DNA of 64,000 nt from an uncultured Tenacibaculum sp. (GCA_947501615.1 CANMWK010000004.1:1-64000), one strand, 5' to 3'. Positions 9,054-18,071 are shown, counted from the first letter of the stretch. The notes: generated by a model from the letters alone, not told the origin. Numbers and translations are program-made.

Positions 9054-9482
9054 ATGAAACAGCTATTTTTTATTTTATTACTTCTAATCCTTTTTTCTTG
9101 CCAACAAGAAGTTAAAAAACCAGATTTTTTAATTGGTAAATGGAAACGCATAAATGATAAAGGCTCTAAGGAAACATTTGAAATATGGGATACGAATTTC
9201 AATGGTTTAGGATATTCTCTACAAGAAAAAGATACTGTGTTTAAAGAAAACCTATCTATTATTGAAATAAAAGGAAATAAGTATTTACAAGTTACTGGTG
9301 TTAATCAAAGGCCTACACTTTTTGAATTCACAAATCAAACTAAAAATTCCTTTATTTGCGTGAATCCTAACAATGAATTTCCAAAAATAATTTCCTATTG
9401 GGTAAATGGCAGCCAATTGAAAGCAAAGGTTTCAAATGATGATTTTGCTATAGATTTCATTTTTGAAAAAGTTTCTAATTAA
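9054..9482 (+). CDS. Small lipoprotein, DUF6265-like
   Basis: A 142-residue exported protein: lipoprotein signal MKQLFFILLLLILFSC with Cys16, then a single beta-rich domain opening FLIGKWKRINDKGSKETFEIW, resembling DUF6265/lipocalin-like proteins of Bacteroidetes. An in-frame ATG at 9033 would add seven residues; 9054 is preferred because it gives a compact lipoprotein signal, but both lie behind the same promoter element. The function is unknown. It is not obviously linked to prfA (divergent) or to the lectin-like gene 193 bp downstream. Confidence 0.75.
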   Translation: MKQLFFILLLLILFSCQQEVKKPDFLIGKWKRINDKGSKETFEIWDTNFNGLGYSLQEKDTVFKENLSIIEIKGNKYLQVTGVNQRPTLFEFTNQTKNSFICVNPNNEFPKIISYWVNGSQLKAKVSNDDFAIDFIFEKVSN

Positions 9483-9675
9483 TTAGAAAGTCATTTTACC
9501 ATTGTAACAAGTTCATAACACAATTAACCTCTATACACATTACCGCTAAAATTTGTTGTAGAAACGACACTAGATGAACTACTAATACTCCAATAATTAG
9601 CAACAATTACCTATTTATAAGTACCTGAAAATTAGTTTTTGCAAATAATTTTACAAAGAATTAAAAACTATAATT

Positions 9676-10325
9676 ATGGACTTTGAAAAAATAAATCAAA
9701 TCATTACCGACAACAAAGAAAATTTGAAAGTTAATCCTGTATTACAAGAAGAAGAAGTTTCTGATAAAGACATGCTTTTAGAAGTTGATAAAATCTTTAA
9801 GATTACTAGACCCATATTAGTTGCACTTCAAAACATGTTCATCTTACCAAAAAACTGGGTTAAAAGCTTAAAAACTTTTGTTGGCTTATTAGATGGTATT
9901 TCAAGTATCCTAAAAGCTAAACATGAAAAAGAAGAGCTAGAAGAGAACATAGAATTCAACATGTCTTCAGAAAGAGTATACAGAGAGCGAATAGGAGGAA
10001 AACACGAAGGTTGGAAAAGTACAGGAATTGAGATTAAAAAAGGACAAACAGCATACATTACTGCATCTGGAATCATTTCATTTGGGCCATGGGGTAGTTG
10101 GCCTTTTAGCCCAGATGGTGAACAAAATGTTATCGCGAACAATCATTCACCAGCGCCCGGATTAACTAAAAATAGTTTAGTAGCACAGGCTGGTAGTTTA
10201 CCAGTATTTATTGGATCTTCTGGTTCAATAAAAGCCGCTCAAGATACAGTATTGAAATAGCCGCTAACGATAATTGGCCTGCCGATAATGATGGTGTTTG
10301 GTTTCTAACTATCAGAATTCGATAA
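9676..10325 (+). pseudogene. LecA (PA-I)-like galactophilic lectin-domain protein, interrupted by a one-base frameshift
   Basis: The open frame runs to a TAG at 10258-10260 (194 residues). Residues 1-105 are helical and unfamiliar; from about residue 111 the protein matches PA-I/LecA-type lectin domains (GWKSTGIEIKKGQTAYITASG, then SPAPGLTKNSLVA). The frame stops inside the domain, but re-reading one base at the short A-run 10255-10257 continues as KIAANDNWPADNDGVWFLT and then IRIR up to a TAA at 10323-10325, which completes the domain to 216 residues. So a single A appears to be missing. No canonical slippery heptamer is present, so recoding is unlikely; recent mutation or a sequencing error fits better. 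No signal peptide. Confidence 0.8.
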
Positions 10326-10330
10326 CTATT

Positions 10331-11509
10331 CTAATATTCAAATACTCCAAACTCACTTTTTATAGTGAGTTTTTTTTGTTCTGAAGCCTCTACTCTACCA
10401 ATAATTTGAGCGTCTACATTAAATGATTTTGAAATAGCTATAATATCTTCAGCAACTTCTGGTTTAACATAAACCTCCATTCTGTGTCCGCAATTAAATA
10501 CTTGATACATTTCTTTCCAATCTGTCTTCGATTGTTCTTGTATCAATTTAAATAATGGTGGAATTTCAAACATAGTGTCTTTTACAATATGAAGATGATC
10601 TACAAAGTGTAAAATTTTTGTTTGTGCTCCACCTGAACAATGAATCATTCCGTGAATTGAATCTGATTTATATTTTGATAAAATCGCTTTAATGATTGGC
10701 GCATAAGTTCTTGTTGGAGAAAGCACTAATTTACCAGCATCAATTGGCGAATTTTCAACTTCATCTGTAAGTTTAACATTACCAGAATACACCAAATCTG
10801 AAGGCACAGCAGCATCAAAACTCTCCGGGTATTTTTCAGCTAAATAATTATTGAAAACATCATGACGAGCAGAAGTCAAACCATTACTACCCATTCCTCC
10901 ATTATACTCTTTTTCATATGAAGCTTGCCCAAAAGAAGCCAAGCCTACAATTACATCTCCAGCTTGGATTTTTGCATTATCAATTACATCTTCACGCTTC
11001 ATACGAGCAGTTACTGTAGAATCTACAATAATTGTACGCACTAAGTCTCCAACATCAGCAGTTTCTCCTCCAGTTGAATGAATGGTTACACCAAATTCTT
11101 TTAATTCCTCAATTAATTCTTCTGTTCCGTTTATGATTGCAGATAAAACTTCACCTGGAATTAAATTTTTATTTCTTCCAATAGTTGAAGATAACATAAT
11201 ATTATCTGTAGCTCCAACACATAACAAATCATCAATATTCATGATTAATGCATCTTGGGCAATGCCTTTCCATACAGAAACATCTCCAGTTTCTTTCCAA
11301 TACATATATGCCAGAGACGACTTTGTTCCAGCACCATCAGCATGCATAATTAAGCAATACTCGTCATCATTCGTTAAATAATCTGGTACGATTTTACAAA
11401 ATGCTTTAGGAAATAAACCTTTATCGATATTCTTAATCGCATTGTGTACATCTTCTTTAGATGCAGAAACACCTCTTTGCGCATATCTTTTAGAAACTTC
11501 TTGACTCAT
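10331..11509 (-). CDS. purM: Phosphoribosylformylglycinamidine cyclo-ligase (AIR synthase)
   Basis: PurM closes the imidazole ring of aminoimidazole ribotide with ATP in purine synthesis. The 392-residue protein starts MSQEVSKRYAQRGVSASKEDV and has the AIRS-family signatures HADGAGTKS, NIDDLLCVGA, STGGETADVGD and SFGQASYEKEYNGGMGSNGLTSARHD; it is longer than the E. coli enzyme, as in other Bacteroidetes. The ATG at 11509 is chosen because the upstream in-frame TTG forms the end of the -7 promoter box. It is transcribed separately from GSIII upstream. Confidence 0.93.
   Translation of the reverse strand: MSQEVSKRYAQRGVSASKEDVHNAIKNIDKGLFPKAFCKIVPDYLTNDDEYCLIMHADGAGTKSSLAYMYWKETGDVSVWKGIAQDALIMNIDDLLCVGATDNIMLSSTIGRNKNLIPGEVLSAIINGTEELIEELKEFGVTIHSTGGETADVGDLVRTIIVDSTVTARMKREDVIDNAKIQAGDVIVGLASFGQASYEKEYNGGMGSNGLTSARHDVFNNYLAEKYPESFDAAVPSDLVYSGNVKLTDEVENSPIDAGKLVLSPTRTYAPIIKAILSKYKSDSIHGMIHCSGGAQTKILHFVDHLHIVKDTMFEIPPLFKLIQEQSKTDWKEMYQVFNCGHRMEVYVKPEVAEDIIAISKSFNVDAQIIGRVEASEQKKLTIKSEFGVFEY
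10347..10376 (+). terminator. Plus-strand terminator embedded in the 3' end of purM
   Basis: ACTCACT, a 6-nt loop and AGTGAGT (extended by AA/TT on both arms) are followed by eight T on the plus strand. On the minus strand there is no T-run after the stem. It therefore suits the lectin-like gene, although it lies within purM coding sequence. Confidence 0.75.
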
Positions 11510-11530
11510 TATTTTGTGTTGTTGTTGATG

Positions 11531-11560
11531 CAAAGTTAAAGTATTGCATCGAAATGCAAA
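11531..11560 (-). promoter_or_regulatory. purM promoter (TTTG-N18-TAACTTTG)
   Basis: On the minus strand, TTTG (11557-11560) and TAACTTTG (11531-11538) are 18 nt apart, matching the Bacteroidetes vegetative promoter. It leaves a leader of roughly 16-17 nt before the ATG at 11509. Confidence 0.7.
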
Positions 11561-11574
11561 CTTAAATTAGATAA

Positions 11575-13758
11575 TTATCTTGTAAATAAAAGCTCTCTAT
11601 ATTTTGTTAATGGCCATAAATTATCATCCACTAATAATTCTAATTTATCAACATGATAACGAATATCATCTAAATAAGGCTTCACTTTATTACAATATGC
11701 TTCTGCGTTCTTTTGTCCTGATAATTTATTTGCTTTCTTTCGTTGTTCAGTCATATCTTCAATCATAGAATTAATTTCTACAATATGATTTGATATTCTC
11801 TTAATTAAATCAATTTGTTCTGAAGCATATTTTTCATAAGTACCCCCAAAAATCTCTTTTAACCCTTTAACATTAGCTATTAATGTATTTTGATATTGAA
11901 TAGCTGTTGGTATTACATGGTTTCTAGAAATATCTCCTAAAACTCTACTTTCTATTTGAATTCGCTTTGCATATTCTTCTAACTCTATTTCATGACGCGC
12001 TTGTAACTCAACACGATTCATCACCTTCATTTCTTCAAAAAGAGCTATGTTTTTCTTATTTATTTTTGCGTTTAACGCTTCTGGCGTAGTTCTATGGTTA
12101 CTTAACCCTCTTTTCTTTGCTTCCTTTTCCCAAGTATCACCATATCCATCTCCCTCAAATCTAATATTTTTCGATGCCTTTATATATTCTCGTAATACAT
12201 TAAACACGGCTTCATCTTTTTTCAAATCTTTATCATCAACTAATCTGTCTACTTCAACTTTAAAATCTTTGAGCTGTTTTGCTATAATTGTATTTAAAAC
12301 TGTCATTGGTCCAGCACAATTCGACCAAGAACCCACCGCCCTTAATTCAAATTTATTACCTGTAAACGCAAATGGAGATGTTCTATTCCTATCTGTATTA
12401 TCTAACAGAATTTCTGGGATTTTCCCAATAATATTAAGCTTTAAATCGGTCTTTTCTTTAGGAGAAAGCTTTCCTTTAGTTACATTTTCTAATTCATCTA
12501 AAACTTGAGAAAGTTGCGATCCAATAAACACAGATATGATAGCAGGTGGTGCTTCATTGGCTCCAAGCCTGTGATCGTTTCCAGCACTTGCCATAGAAGC
12601 ACGTATTAACTCTTCGTACTCACAAACTGCCTTAATTGTATTTACAAAGAAGGTTAAAAACTGGAGGTTTTTCATTGGAGTTTTTCCTGGACTCAATAAA
12701 TTTACTCCAGTATTTGTCTTTAAACTCCAATTGTTATGTTTACCAGAACCATTAATTCCTTTAAATGGCTTTTCATGAAACAACACTTTAAAATTATGTT
12801 TTTGGGAAACCTTTTTCATCAAATCCATTAATAAAGAATTGTGATCTACAGCTAGATTTACTTCTTCAAAAATAGGAGCTACTTCAAATTGGTTTGGTGC
12901 TACTTCATTATGCCTTGTTTTTACAGGAATTCCAAGTAACATACATTCTTGTTCTAAATCTCGCATGAAATTTAAAATTCGTGTAGGAATAGAACCAAAA
13001 TAATGATCATCTAATTGTTGTCCTTTTGCTGAAGCATGACCTAACAAAGTTCTCCCAGTCATCATAATATCAGGACGCGAAGCTGCCAAAGCTTTATCAA
13101 TTAAAAAATATTCTTGTTCCCAACCTAAAGTTGCAGATACTTTTGTAACATTTTTATCGAAATATTTACAGACAGCTGTTGCGGCATCATCGACTGCTTG
13201 TAAAGCTCTCAATAAAGGAGTTTTATTATCTAAAGCTTCACCTGTGTAAGCTACAAAAACTGTAGGAATACATAATGTAGTATCGTAAATAAACGCTGGT
13301 GATGTTGGATCCCAAGCTGTATAACCTCTAGCTTCAAACGTATTTCGAATACCGCCATGTGGGAATGAAGAGGCATCAGGCTCTTGTTGCACTAGTTTAC
13401 CACCATCAAATAACTCCATTGCATTCCCATTTTCATTAATCTCAAAAAATGCATCGTGCTTTTCTGCTGTAGAACCTGTTAGAGGTTGAAACCAGTGTGT
13501 ATAATGTGTCGCACCATTAGAAAGCGCCCAATCTTTCATACTTACTGCAATTTGATCTGCTATTTTTCTATCTATTTTATGACCGAATTCAATAGCATCT
13601 TTAACACTTTTATAGGCTTCAGTAGTCATATATTGAAGCATTGTTTTCTCGTTGAAGACAAATTTTGCAAAGGTTTTAGATCGTCTTTCCTTCTCTTCAA
13701 CAAAAACAGGCTTCCTATTCAGTGTTTCCTGTAAAGCATTAAATCGTATCGTCGCCAT
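11575..13758 (-). CDS. glnN: Type III glutamine synthetase
   Basis: GSIII makes glutamine from glutamate, ammonia and ATP. The 727-residue length and segments KDWALSNGATHYTHWFQP, GWEQEYFLIDK, NEVAPNQFEVAPIFEE, GKHNNWSLKTNTGVNLL and ASAGNDHRLGANEAPPAI are diagnostic of the GSIII family (ammonia-, glutamate- and ATP-binding regions in order). It is divergent from a GSII gene across 160 bp containing two matching dyads, so both synthetases probably share nitrogen-responsive control. Having GSIII and GSII side by side is unusual outside flavobacteria. Confidence 0.95.
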   Translation of the reverse strand: MATIRFNALQETLNRKPVFVEEKERRSKTFAKFVFNEKTMLQYMTTEAYKSVKDAIEFGHKIDRKIADQIAVSMKDWALSNGATHYTHWFQPLTGSTAEKHDAFFEINENGNAMELFDGGKLVQQEPDASSFPHGGIRNTFEARGYTAWDPTSPAFIYDTTLCIPTVFVAYTGEALDNKTPLLRALQAVDDAATAVCKYFDKNVTKVSATLGWEQEYFLIDKALAASRPDIMMTGRTLLGHASAKGQQLDDHYFGSIPTRILNFMRDLEQECMLLGIPVKTRHNEVAPNQFEVAPIFEEVNLAVDHNSLLMDLMKKVSQKHNFKVLFHEKPFKGINGSGKHNNWSLKTNTGVNLLSPGKTPMKNLQFLTFFVNTIKAVCEYEELIRASMASAGNDHRLGANEAPPAIISVFIGSQLSQVLDELENVTKGKLSPKEKTDLKLNIIGKIPEILLDNTDRNRTSPFAFTGNKFELRAVGSWSNCAGPMTVLNTIIAKQLKDFKVEVDRLVDDKDLKKDEAVFNVLREYIKASKNIRFEGDGYGDTWEKEAKKRGLSNHRTTPEALNAKINKKNIALFEEMKVMNRVELQARHEIELEEYAKRIQIESRVLGDISRNHVIPTAIQYQNTLIANVKGLKEIFGGTYEKYASEQIDLIKRISNHIVEINSMIEDMTEQRKKANKLSGQKNAEAYCNKVKPYLDDIRYHVDKLELLVDDNLWPLTKYRELLFTR

Positions 13759-13790
13759 TATTGATAATTTTCGGCTAAATTAATATTAAT

Positions 13791-13810
13791 ACCCTAAAAA
13801 AACAGGGGGC
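13791..13810. promoter_or_regulatory. Dyad 1 (ACCCT-N10-GGGGG type), upstream of GSIII
   Basis: ACCCTAAAAAAACAGGGGGC is an interrupted CCC...GGG dyad that covers the place expected for the -33 element of the minus-strand GSIII promoter (candidate -7 box TAATTTAG at 13775-13782). A near-identical copy lies exactly 53 bp to the right. Confidence 0.6.
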
Positions 13811-13843
13811 AAAATCATTATTTTACAAATCTACAGTTTTTTA

Positions 13844-13863
13844 ACCCTAAAAAATTTGGGGGT
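13844..13863. promoter_or_regulatory. Dyad 2 (ACCCT-N9-GGGGG type), overlapping the GSII promoter
   Basis: ACCCTAAAAAATTTGGGGGT has ACCC/GGGT ends in dyad symmetry and is in the same orientation as dyad 1. It contains the TTTG at 13855-13858 that, with CATTTTTG at 13879-13886 (20-nt spacing), forms the probable GSII promoter, so a bound protein would directly affect transcription. Confidence 0.65.
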
Positions 13864-13918
13864 AAATGAAAAATTGCACATTTTTGCATCGTAAACTATA
13901 ATTAACGATATAAATATC

Positions 13919-14932
13919 ATGGCTAAATCTAAATTAGAATACATTTGGTTAGATGGATACTTTCCAACTCAAAACATGCGAAGTAAAACTAAAGTTGTTG
14001 AAGACTTTAGTGGTAAAATAGAAGACTGTCCTATATGGTCTTTTGATGGATCATCTACAAAACAAGCTGAGGGAGGAGATTCAGATTGTTTATTAAAACC
14101 GGTTGCTATTTATCCAGATCCAGCTCGTGATAATGGTTATTTAGTAATGACTGAAGTTTTAAATGCTGATGGAACCCCTCATGAAACTAATGGTAGAGCT
14201 GATATAGATGATGATGATAATGACTTCTGGTTTGGATTTGAGCAAGAGTATTTTATTATGGACTCGCATACACAGTTACCTTTAGGCTTCCCTATTGGTG
14301 GTTATCCTGGGCCTCAAGGAATGTACTATTGTTCTGTAGGAGGTAAAAATACTCATGGTCGTGATTTTGTTGAAGAGCATGCTGATTTATGTATTGCTGC
14401 TGGTTTAAATTTCGAAGGAATCAACCAAGAAGTTGCTTCAGGGCAATGGGAATTCCAATTATTCGCTAAAGGAGCTAAAAAAGCTGGTGATGAAATTTGG
14501 GTTGCTCGTTACTTATTAGATCGATTAACTGAAAAATATGGTTACTATATAGAATATCATCCAAAACCAGTAAAAGGAGATTGGAATGGTTCTGGTATGC
14601 ACGCTAACTTCTCTAATACTTTATTAAGAACTTGTGGTAGCAAGGAAACTTATGAAAAAGTATGTGAAGCATTTAGACCTGTTACTAAAGAGCATATTGC
14701 TGTTTACGGTGAGTATAATGACCAACGTTTAACGGGATTACATGAAACTGCATCTATCAACGATTTTAGTTATGGTGTATCTGATAGAGGAGCTTCTATT
14801 CGTATTCCTATTATTACAGTAGAAAAAGGATGGAAAGGATGGTTAGAAGACCGTCGTCCAGCTTCAAATGCTGATCCATATAAAGTAGCAGGAAGAATCG
14901 TTAAAACTGTAAAAAGTGCAGATATTAAGTAA
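13919..14932 (+). CDS. Eukaryotic-type (GSII) glutamine synthetase
   Basis: A 337-residue GSII-family enzyme: beta-grasp opening LEYIWLDGYFP with WSFDGSSTKQAEGGDSDCLLKP, then catalytic-domain signatures FGFEQEYFIMD, IGGYPGPQGMYYC, GINQEVASGQWEFQ, GDWNGSGMHANFS and the C-terminal glutamate region NDFSYGVSDRGASIRIP. The Tyr adenylylation site of GSI-beta enzymes is not a feature of this family, so control is likely transcriptional. It is divergent from GSIII and followed by a long perfect bidirectional terminator. Confidence 0.95.
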   Translation: MAKSKLEYIWLDGYFPTQNMRSKTKVVEDFSGKIEDCPIWSFDGSSTKQAEGGDSDCLLKPVAIYPDPARDNGYLVMTEVLNADGTPHETNGRADIDDDDNDFWFGFEQEYFIMDSHTQLPLGFPIGGYPGPQGMYYCSVGGKNTHGRDFVEEHADLCIAAGLNFEGINQEVASGQWEFQLFAKGAKKAGDEIWVARYLLDRLTEKYGYYIEYHPKPVKGDWNGSGMHANFSNTLLRTCGSKETYEKVCEAFRPVTKEHIAVYGEYNDQRLTGLHETASINDFSYGVSDRGASIRIPIITVEKGWKGWLEDRRPASNADPYKVAGRIVKTVKSADIK

Positions 14933-14946
14933 ATAACAACAATTCA

Positions 14947-14995
14947 TAAAAACAAAAAACTCGCATTAATAATTAATGCGAGTTTTTTGTTTTTA
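14947..14995. terminator. Bidirectional terminator between GSII and the Ca2+/Na+ exchanger gene
   Basis: An almost perfect palindrome with arms of about 22 bp (core ACTCGCATTAAT/ATTAATGCGAGT) flanked by A- and T-rich tracts. It overlaps the last codon of the exchanger gene at 14993-14995 and can serve both convergent genes. Confidence 0.92.
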
Positions 14996-15934
14996 TAAGA
15001 AAGCTAAATAGATAAAAACACAATACCCTAAAAACAGTATTGCTCCTTTCAGTCTTGTTAACTTAAATTTTTCAGGAATAAATACTAAAGGTAAAATCAC
15101 AAAAGCAAAAGCTAACATCCAATAAATATCTCTAGCTAAAATTTGTGGCTCTGTAACAGGAATAGTTTTAATCATAGATGTTAAACCTAATACAGAGGCT
15201 ATATTAAAAATATTCGATCCTATTAAATTTCCTAAAGATATTGCCTTCTCTCCTTTTACAGCTGCAATTACAGAAGCCGCTAACTCTGGCACACTTGTCC
15301 CTATCGCTATCATTGTAATAGAAATTACACCTTCACTAACTCCAATACGTTGAGCTAAATCTTTCGCTCCTGTAACCAACAAATCAGAACCAAAATATAA
15401 TGCCGCCGCTCCAATAAGTAACCAGATAGCTATTTTACCATAACTAGTATTAACTAACTTATCATCTACTTCTTCTGAATCTGCATCATCTTCTTTTGCT
15501 GACTTTATTAAAACTATTAAAAATATAACTAAACCTAAAAACAGAGTTATCCCTTCAGTATTTGTTAATTGATTATCATTTTGAAGAAAATAAAAGATCG
15601 CTAAAGAAAAAAGCATCATTACAGGCCAATTTAACCTATAAAAATCTTTACTTACTACTATAGGCCCTATCAAAGCAGTAACACCTAAGACCAAACCAAT
15701 ATTTGCAATATTTGATCCTATTACATTGTTAATAGCTATTGCAGGAGAACCATCTAAAGCGGCCTGTAAGCTCACTAATAACTCTGGAGCAGATGTAGCA
15801 AATGAAACTACAGTCATACCAATTACCATTTTAGATATATTCAACTTAAAAGAAAGTCCTACTGAAGCTTTTACCAGAAAGTCTCCCCCAAAAACTAGTA
15901 GTAACAAACCGATAATAACATATGCGATACTCAT
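14993..15934 (-). CDS. Calcium/sodium antiporter, YrbG-like (CaCA family)
   Basis: A 313-residue membrane protein of two homologous halves of about five helices. Each half has the CaCA alpha-repeat: MTVVSFATSAPELLVSLQAALDG then NNVIGSNIANIGLVLG in the first, and MIAIGTSVPELAASVIAAVKG then GNLIGSNIFNIASVLG in the second, carrying the acidic ion-binding Glu residues of APELLVS/VPELAAS. A charged cytoplasmic loop (AKEDDADSEEVDDK, about 145-158) joins the halves. It probably exports Ca2+ in exchange for Na+ or H+. It appears monocistronic. Confidence 0.92.
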   Translation of the reverse strand: MSIAYVIIGLLLLVFGGDFLVKASVGLSFKLNISKMVIGMTVVSFATSAPELLVSLQAALDGSPAIAINNVIGSNIANIGLVLGVTALIGPIVVSKDFYRLNWPVMMLFSLAIFYFLQNDNQLTNTEGITLFLGLVIFLIVLIKSAKEDDADSEEVDDKLVNTSYGKIAIWLLIGAAALYFGSDLLVTGAKDLAQRIGVSEGVISITMIAIGTSVPELAASVIAAVKGEKAISLGNLIGSNIFNIASVLGLTSMIKTIPVTEPQILARDIYWMLAFAFVILPLVFIPEKFKLTRLKGAILFLGYCVFIYLAFL

Positions 15935-15938
15935 GTGA

Positions 15939-16711
15939 ATAATTTTAGTGCGAATATAGACAATTATAAACTGTTCAAAATATGCTGTTTTTTGTTCTAA
16001 AAAACCACAAGAAATCTACCCAAAAAAAAATCCTTTTTTCTACTCCGAAAAAGATGGAATTTAAAAAAACACTAGTTTTAAAAACTATTCTTCCTTTACT
16101 TTTAGAAAACACAAGAAAAAGTCCCTTTATTTTATTACAAAAAACAATATAAAAATAAAAAACAATTATAAATTAAAACCCAAATAAAGAAAATAAAGTT
16201 TCAATTTAAAACATTATTAATTTTTTAGACTTCAAATGTAAATTCAATTAGATAAAATCGCATCAAAAAATTTGGTAATACAATTTCAATCGCCATATAT
16301 TGAGAAAACAATTTCGAAATTGAACTAATTACTAACATCAAAAACTACTTACAAATGATTACTATTATATTAAAATTAACTGTCGCTTTAATTGAACTTT
16401 TATCCAGTTTAATTCAAATAATATTTTAAATAAACTATTTCATCAGAAGTATCAGAGCACTTAACATTTAGCTATGATCTTACAATGAAAACTATTTAAT
16501 TTAAATATCCATTATTAAGAAATAAATACAATTTCAATATCATTTCAATCTTAATAGTCCTAAACACTGTTTAGTGCATTAAAAACTTATTACGCTATAT
16601 GTAGTAGGAACCTGAAATTCTGAATAAAATTCAGTTGGGCAAATTCAGGTTAGAAATTGCTATGTATCTATTTTAATGGACAATCAATAACTATCAAAAC
16701 ATAAAAATACT
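15939..16711. other. Gene-free AT-rich stretch with small hairpins at its right end
   Basis: No open frame of convincing coding character was found in either direction. The sequence is very AT-rich, with a 14-bp palindrome CAATTTCGAAATTG at 16309-16322. The last 150 bp are less biased and contain CACT-GTTT-AGTG (16565-16576) and a nested hairpin at 16609-16651. It may hold the SPFH promoter and leader or an unrecognised small RNA. Confidence 0.6.
16609..16651 (+). promoter_or_regulatory. Nested hairpin upstream of the SPFH gene
   Basis: Outer arms AACCTGAA (16609-16616) and TTCAGGTT (16644-16651) enclose an inner stem CTGAAT/ATTCAG (16620-16625/16629-16634) with a three-base loop. It ends 60 bp before the SPFH start codon. 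There is no T-run, so it is not a normal terminator. Function unknown. Confidence 0.4.
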
Positions 16712-18043
16712 ATGCTAACATTTTTTGGAATTTTATTGATCCTACTCGGATTAACATCCATCATTATAAAACCTTTTATACCGAAGGTTAAAAATTTAGA
16801 ATGGCTAACAACACAAAAAAGTATTACAACAATTATAATTGGGGTAGTATTAAGCCTTACTTCTGGAATATTCTTTTATGCTGAACCAGGTACTGCTTAT
16901 GCTGTACAATATCCATGGGGCGGACAAAAAGCTGTATTTCAACAAGGTTTAAAAACTAAAATGTGGGGAAGATTAATTCCTATACAATTTGAAATCCCAG
17001 TAAAATATGTAATTCCTAATAAGAAAGGACAATTAGGAGATCAAAGTCAATATGCTTATGTAGATAAATCGCGTCAATGGGAATTTAACGACGCTGTAAA
17101 GGGGAAAATTGCTACATCAATCGTAATAAGTATAGACATATCAGATGAAAAGCAATTTTTATCGGTTGCCGATAGAAATAAAACAGAAAAGAATTTAATT
17201 AGATCTAGGATAATACCAAACATCGATCAATCAATTAAAAATACATGTAAGTTAATGGCTGCTCAAGATTACATCTCTGGACAAGCTGCTGATTTCGATA
17301 GATATTTTCAAGATCAATTAGAAAACGGAATGTATGTTTTAGAGGAGTACTCTGAAAACCAAAAACCAGAAATTATTGGAGATAGTACAGTTACTAGAAC
17401 TATTCCTAATAAAGAATCTCGTCAGAAAAGATTCAGAATAAAAATGAAAGACGGAGAACCAGTTAGAGTAAAAGGAAATTCTTTAAAATCATATGGTTTA
17501 ACTGTGGTACAAGCTGTAGTTAATGAAATTGACTGGGAGGAAACTTTTGACAACAGATTACAATTACAAAAAGAAGAAGTTGCACAAACACAATTAGAAA
17601 AACAACAAGCTGAAAGAGAATTTTATCGTGCGCAAAAAGAAAAAGCAAAAGGAGAAGCAGAAAAAGCAAAAGAAAGAGCTCGATTAGAAAAAGCACAAAT
17701 ACAACAAACTATTGCTGCTGAAACTGAAGCAAAAGTTGCTGAATTTAACTTAACGAAAGAGAAAAAACAATATGAAGTTGAGCAATACAAAGCTAAGAGC
17801 AAAAAATTAGCGGCTGATGCTCAAGCCTATGAAAACCAAAAGTTAGTAAGCGCTGGTCTTACACCTCAAGAAAAAGCAGAATGGGAATTTAAAACCGCAG
17901 TGGGAGTTGCTAAACAATTGAAAGACTTAAAATTACCTACCACCTATATTGAAGGTAGTACAGGAAATAAAAACAGTGGGAATTTGCTACAATCGTTAAT
18001 TGGCGCGGAGTTAGCTAAGAAAATGATTGAAAAGAAAAAGTGA
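16712..18043 (+). CDS. SPFH/Band 7 domain membrane protein (prohibitin/flotillin-like)
   Basis: A 443-residue protein with two N-terminal hydrophobic segments (about 1-20 and 38-56), an SPFH domain beginning around AVQYPWGGQKAVFQQGL, and a long charged Ala/Glu/Lys-rich coiled coil from about residue 290 to 375 (EVAQTQLEKQQAERE through EKAKGEAEKAKERA). SPFH proteins assemble into membrane-associated scaffolds. The C-terminal part (EWEFKTAVGVAKQLKDLKLP) is common in Bacteroidetes homologues. It follows a long gene-free region and ends before a strong hairpin, so it is probably monocistronic. Confidence 0.85.
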   Translation: MLTFFGILLILLGLTSIIIKPFIPKVKNLEWLTTQKSITTIIIGVVLSLTSGIFFYAEPGTAYAVQYPWGGQKAVFQQGLKTKMWGRLIPIQFEIPVKYVIPNKKGQLGDQSQYAYVDKSRQWEFNDAVKGKIATSIVISIDISDEKQFLSVADRNKTEKNLIRSRIIPNIDQSIKNTCKLMAAQDYISGQAADFDRYFQDQLENGMYVLEEYSENQKPEIIGDSTVTRTIPNKESRQKRFRIKMKDGEPVRVKGNSLKSYGLTVVQAVVNEIDWEETFDNRLQLQKEEVAQTQLEKQQAEREFYRAQKEKAKGEAEKAKERARLEKAQIQQTIAAETEAKVAEFNLTKEKKQYEVEQYKAKSKKLAADAQAYENQKLVSAGLTPQEKAEWEFKTAVGVAKQLKDLKLPTTYIEGSTGNKNSGNLLQSLIGAELAKKMIEKKK

Positions 18044-18071
18044 AAAGAAAAAGTGAAAAGTACTTAAAGAT

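Noticed and set aside
9524..9610. Minus-strand frame encoding a 28-residue Ser-rich tail (NYWSISSSSSVVSTTNFSG) between two plus-strand genes
   Set aside because: It looks somewhat like the C-terminus of a DUF1566-type or secreted protein, but it is too short, has a stop directly upstream and no start; it may be a remnant but cannot be supported.
10252..10262. Programmed -1 frameshifting in the lectin gene
   Set aside because: No X XXY YYZ heptamer, stem-loop or pseudoknot follows at the right distance; simple loss of one A is the simpler reading.
16309..16322. Perfect palindrome CAATTTCGAAATTG as an operator
   Set aside because: It lies in very AT-rich sequence, far from any gene start, where such palindromes arise easily.
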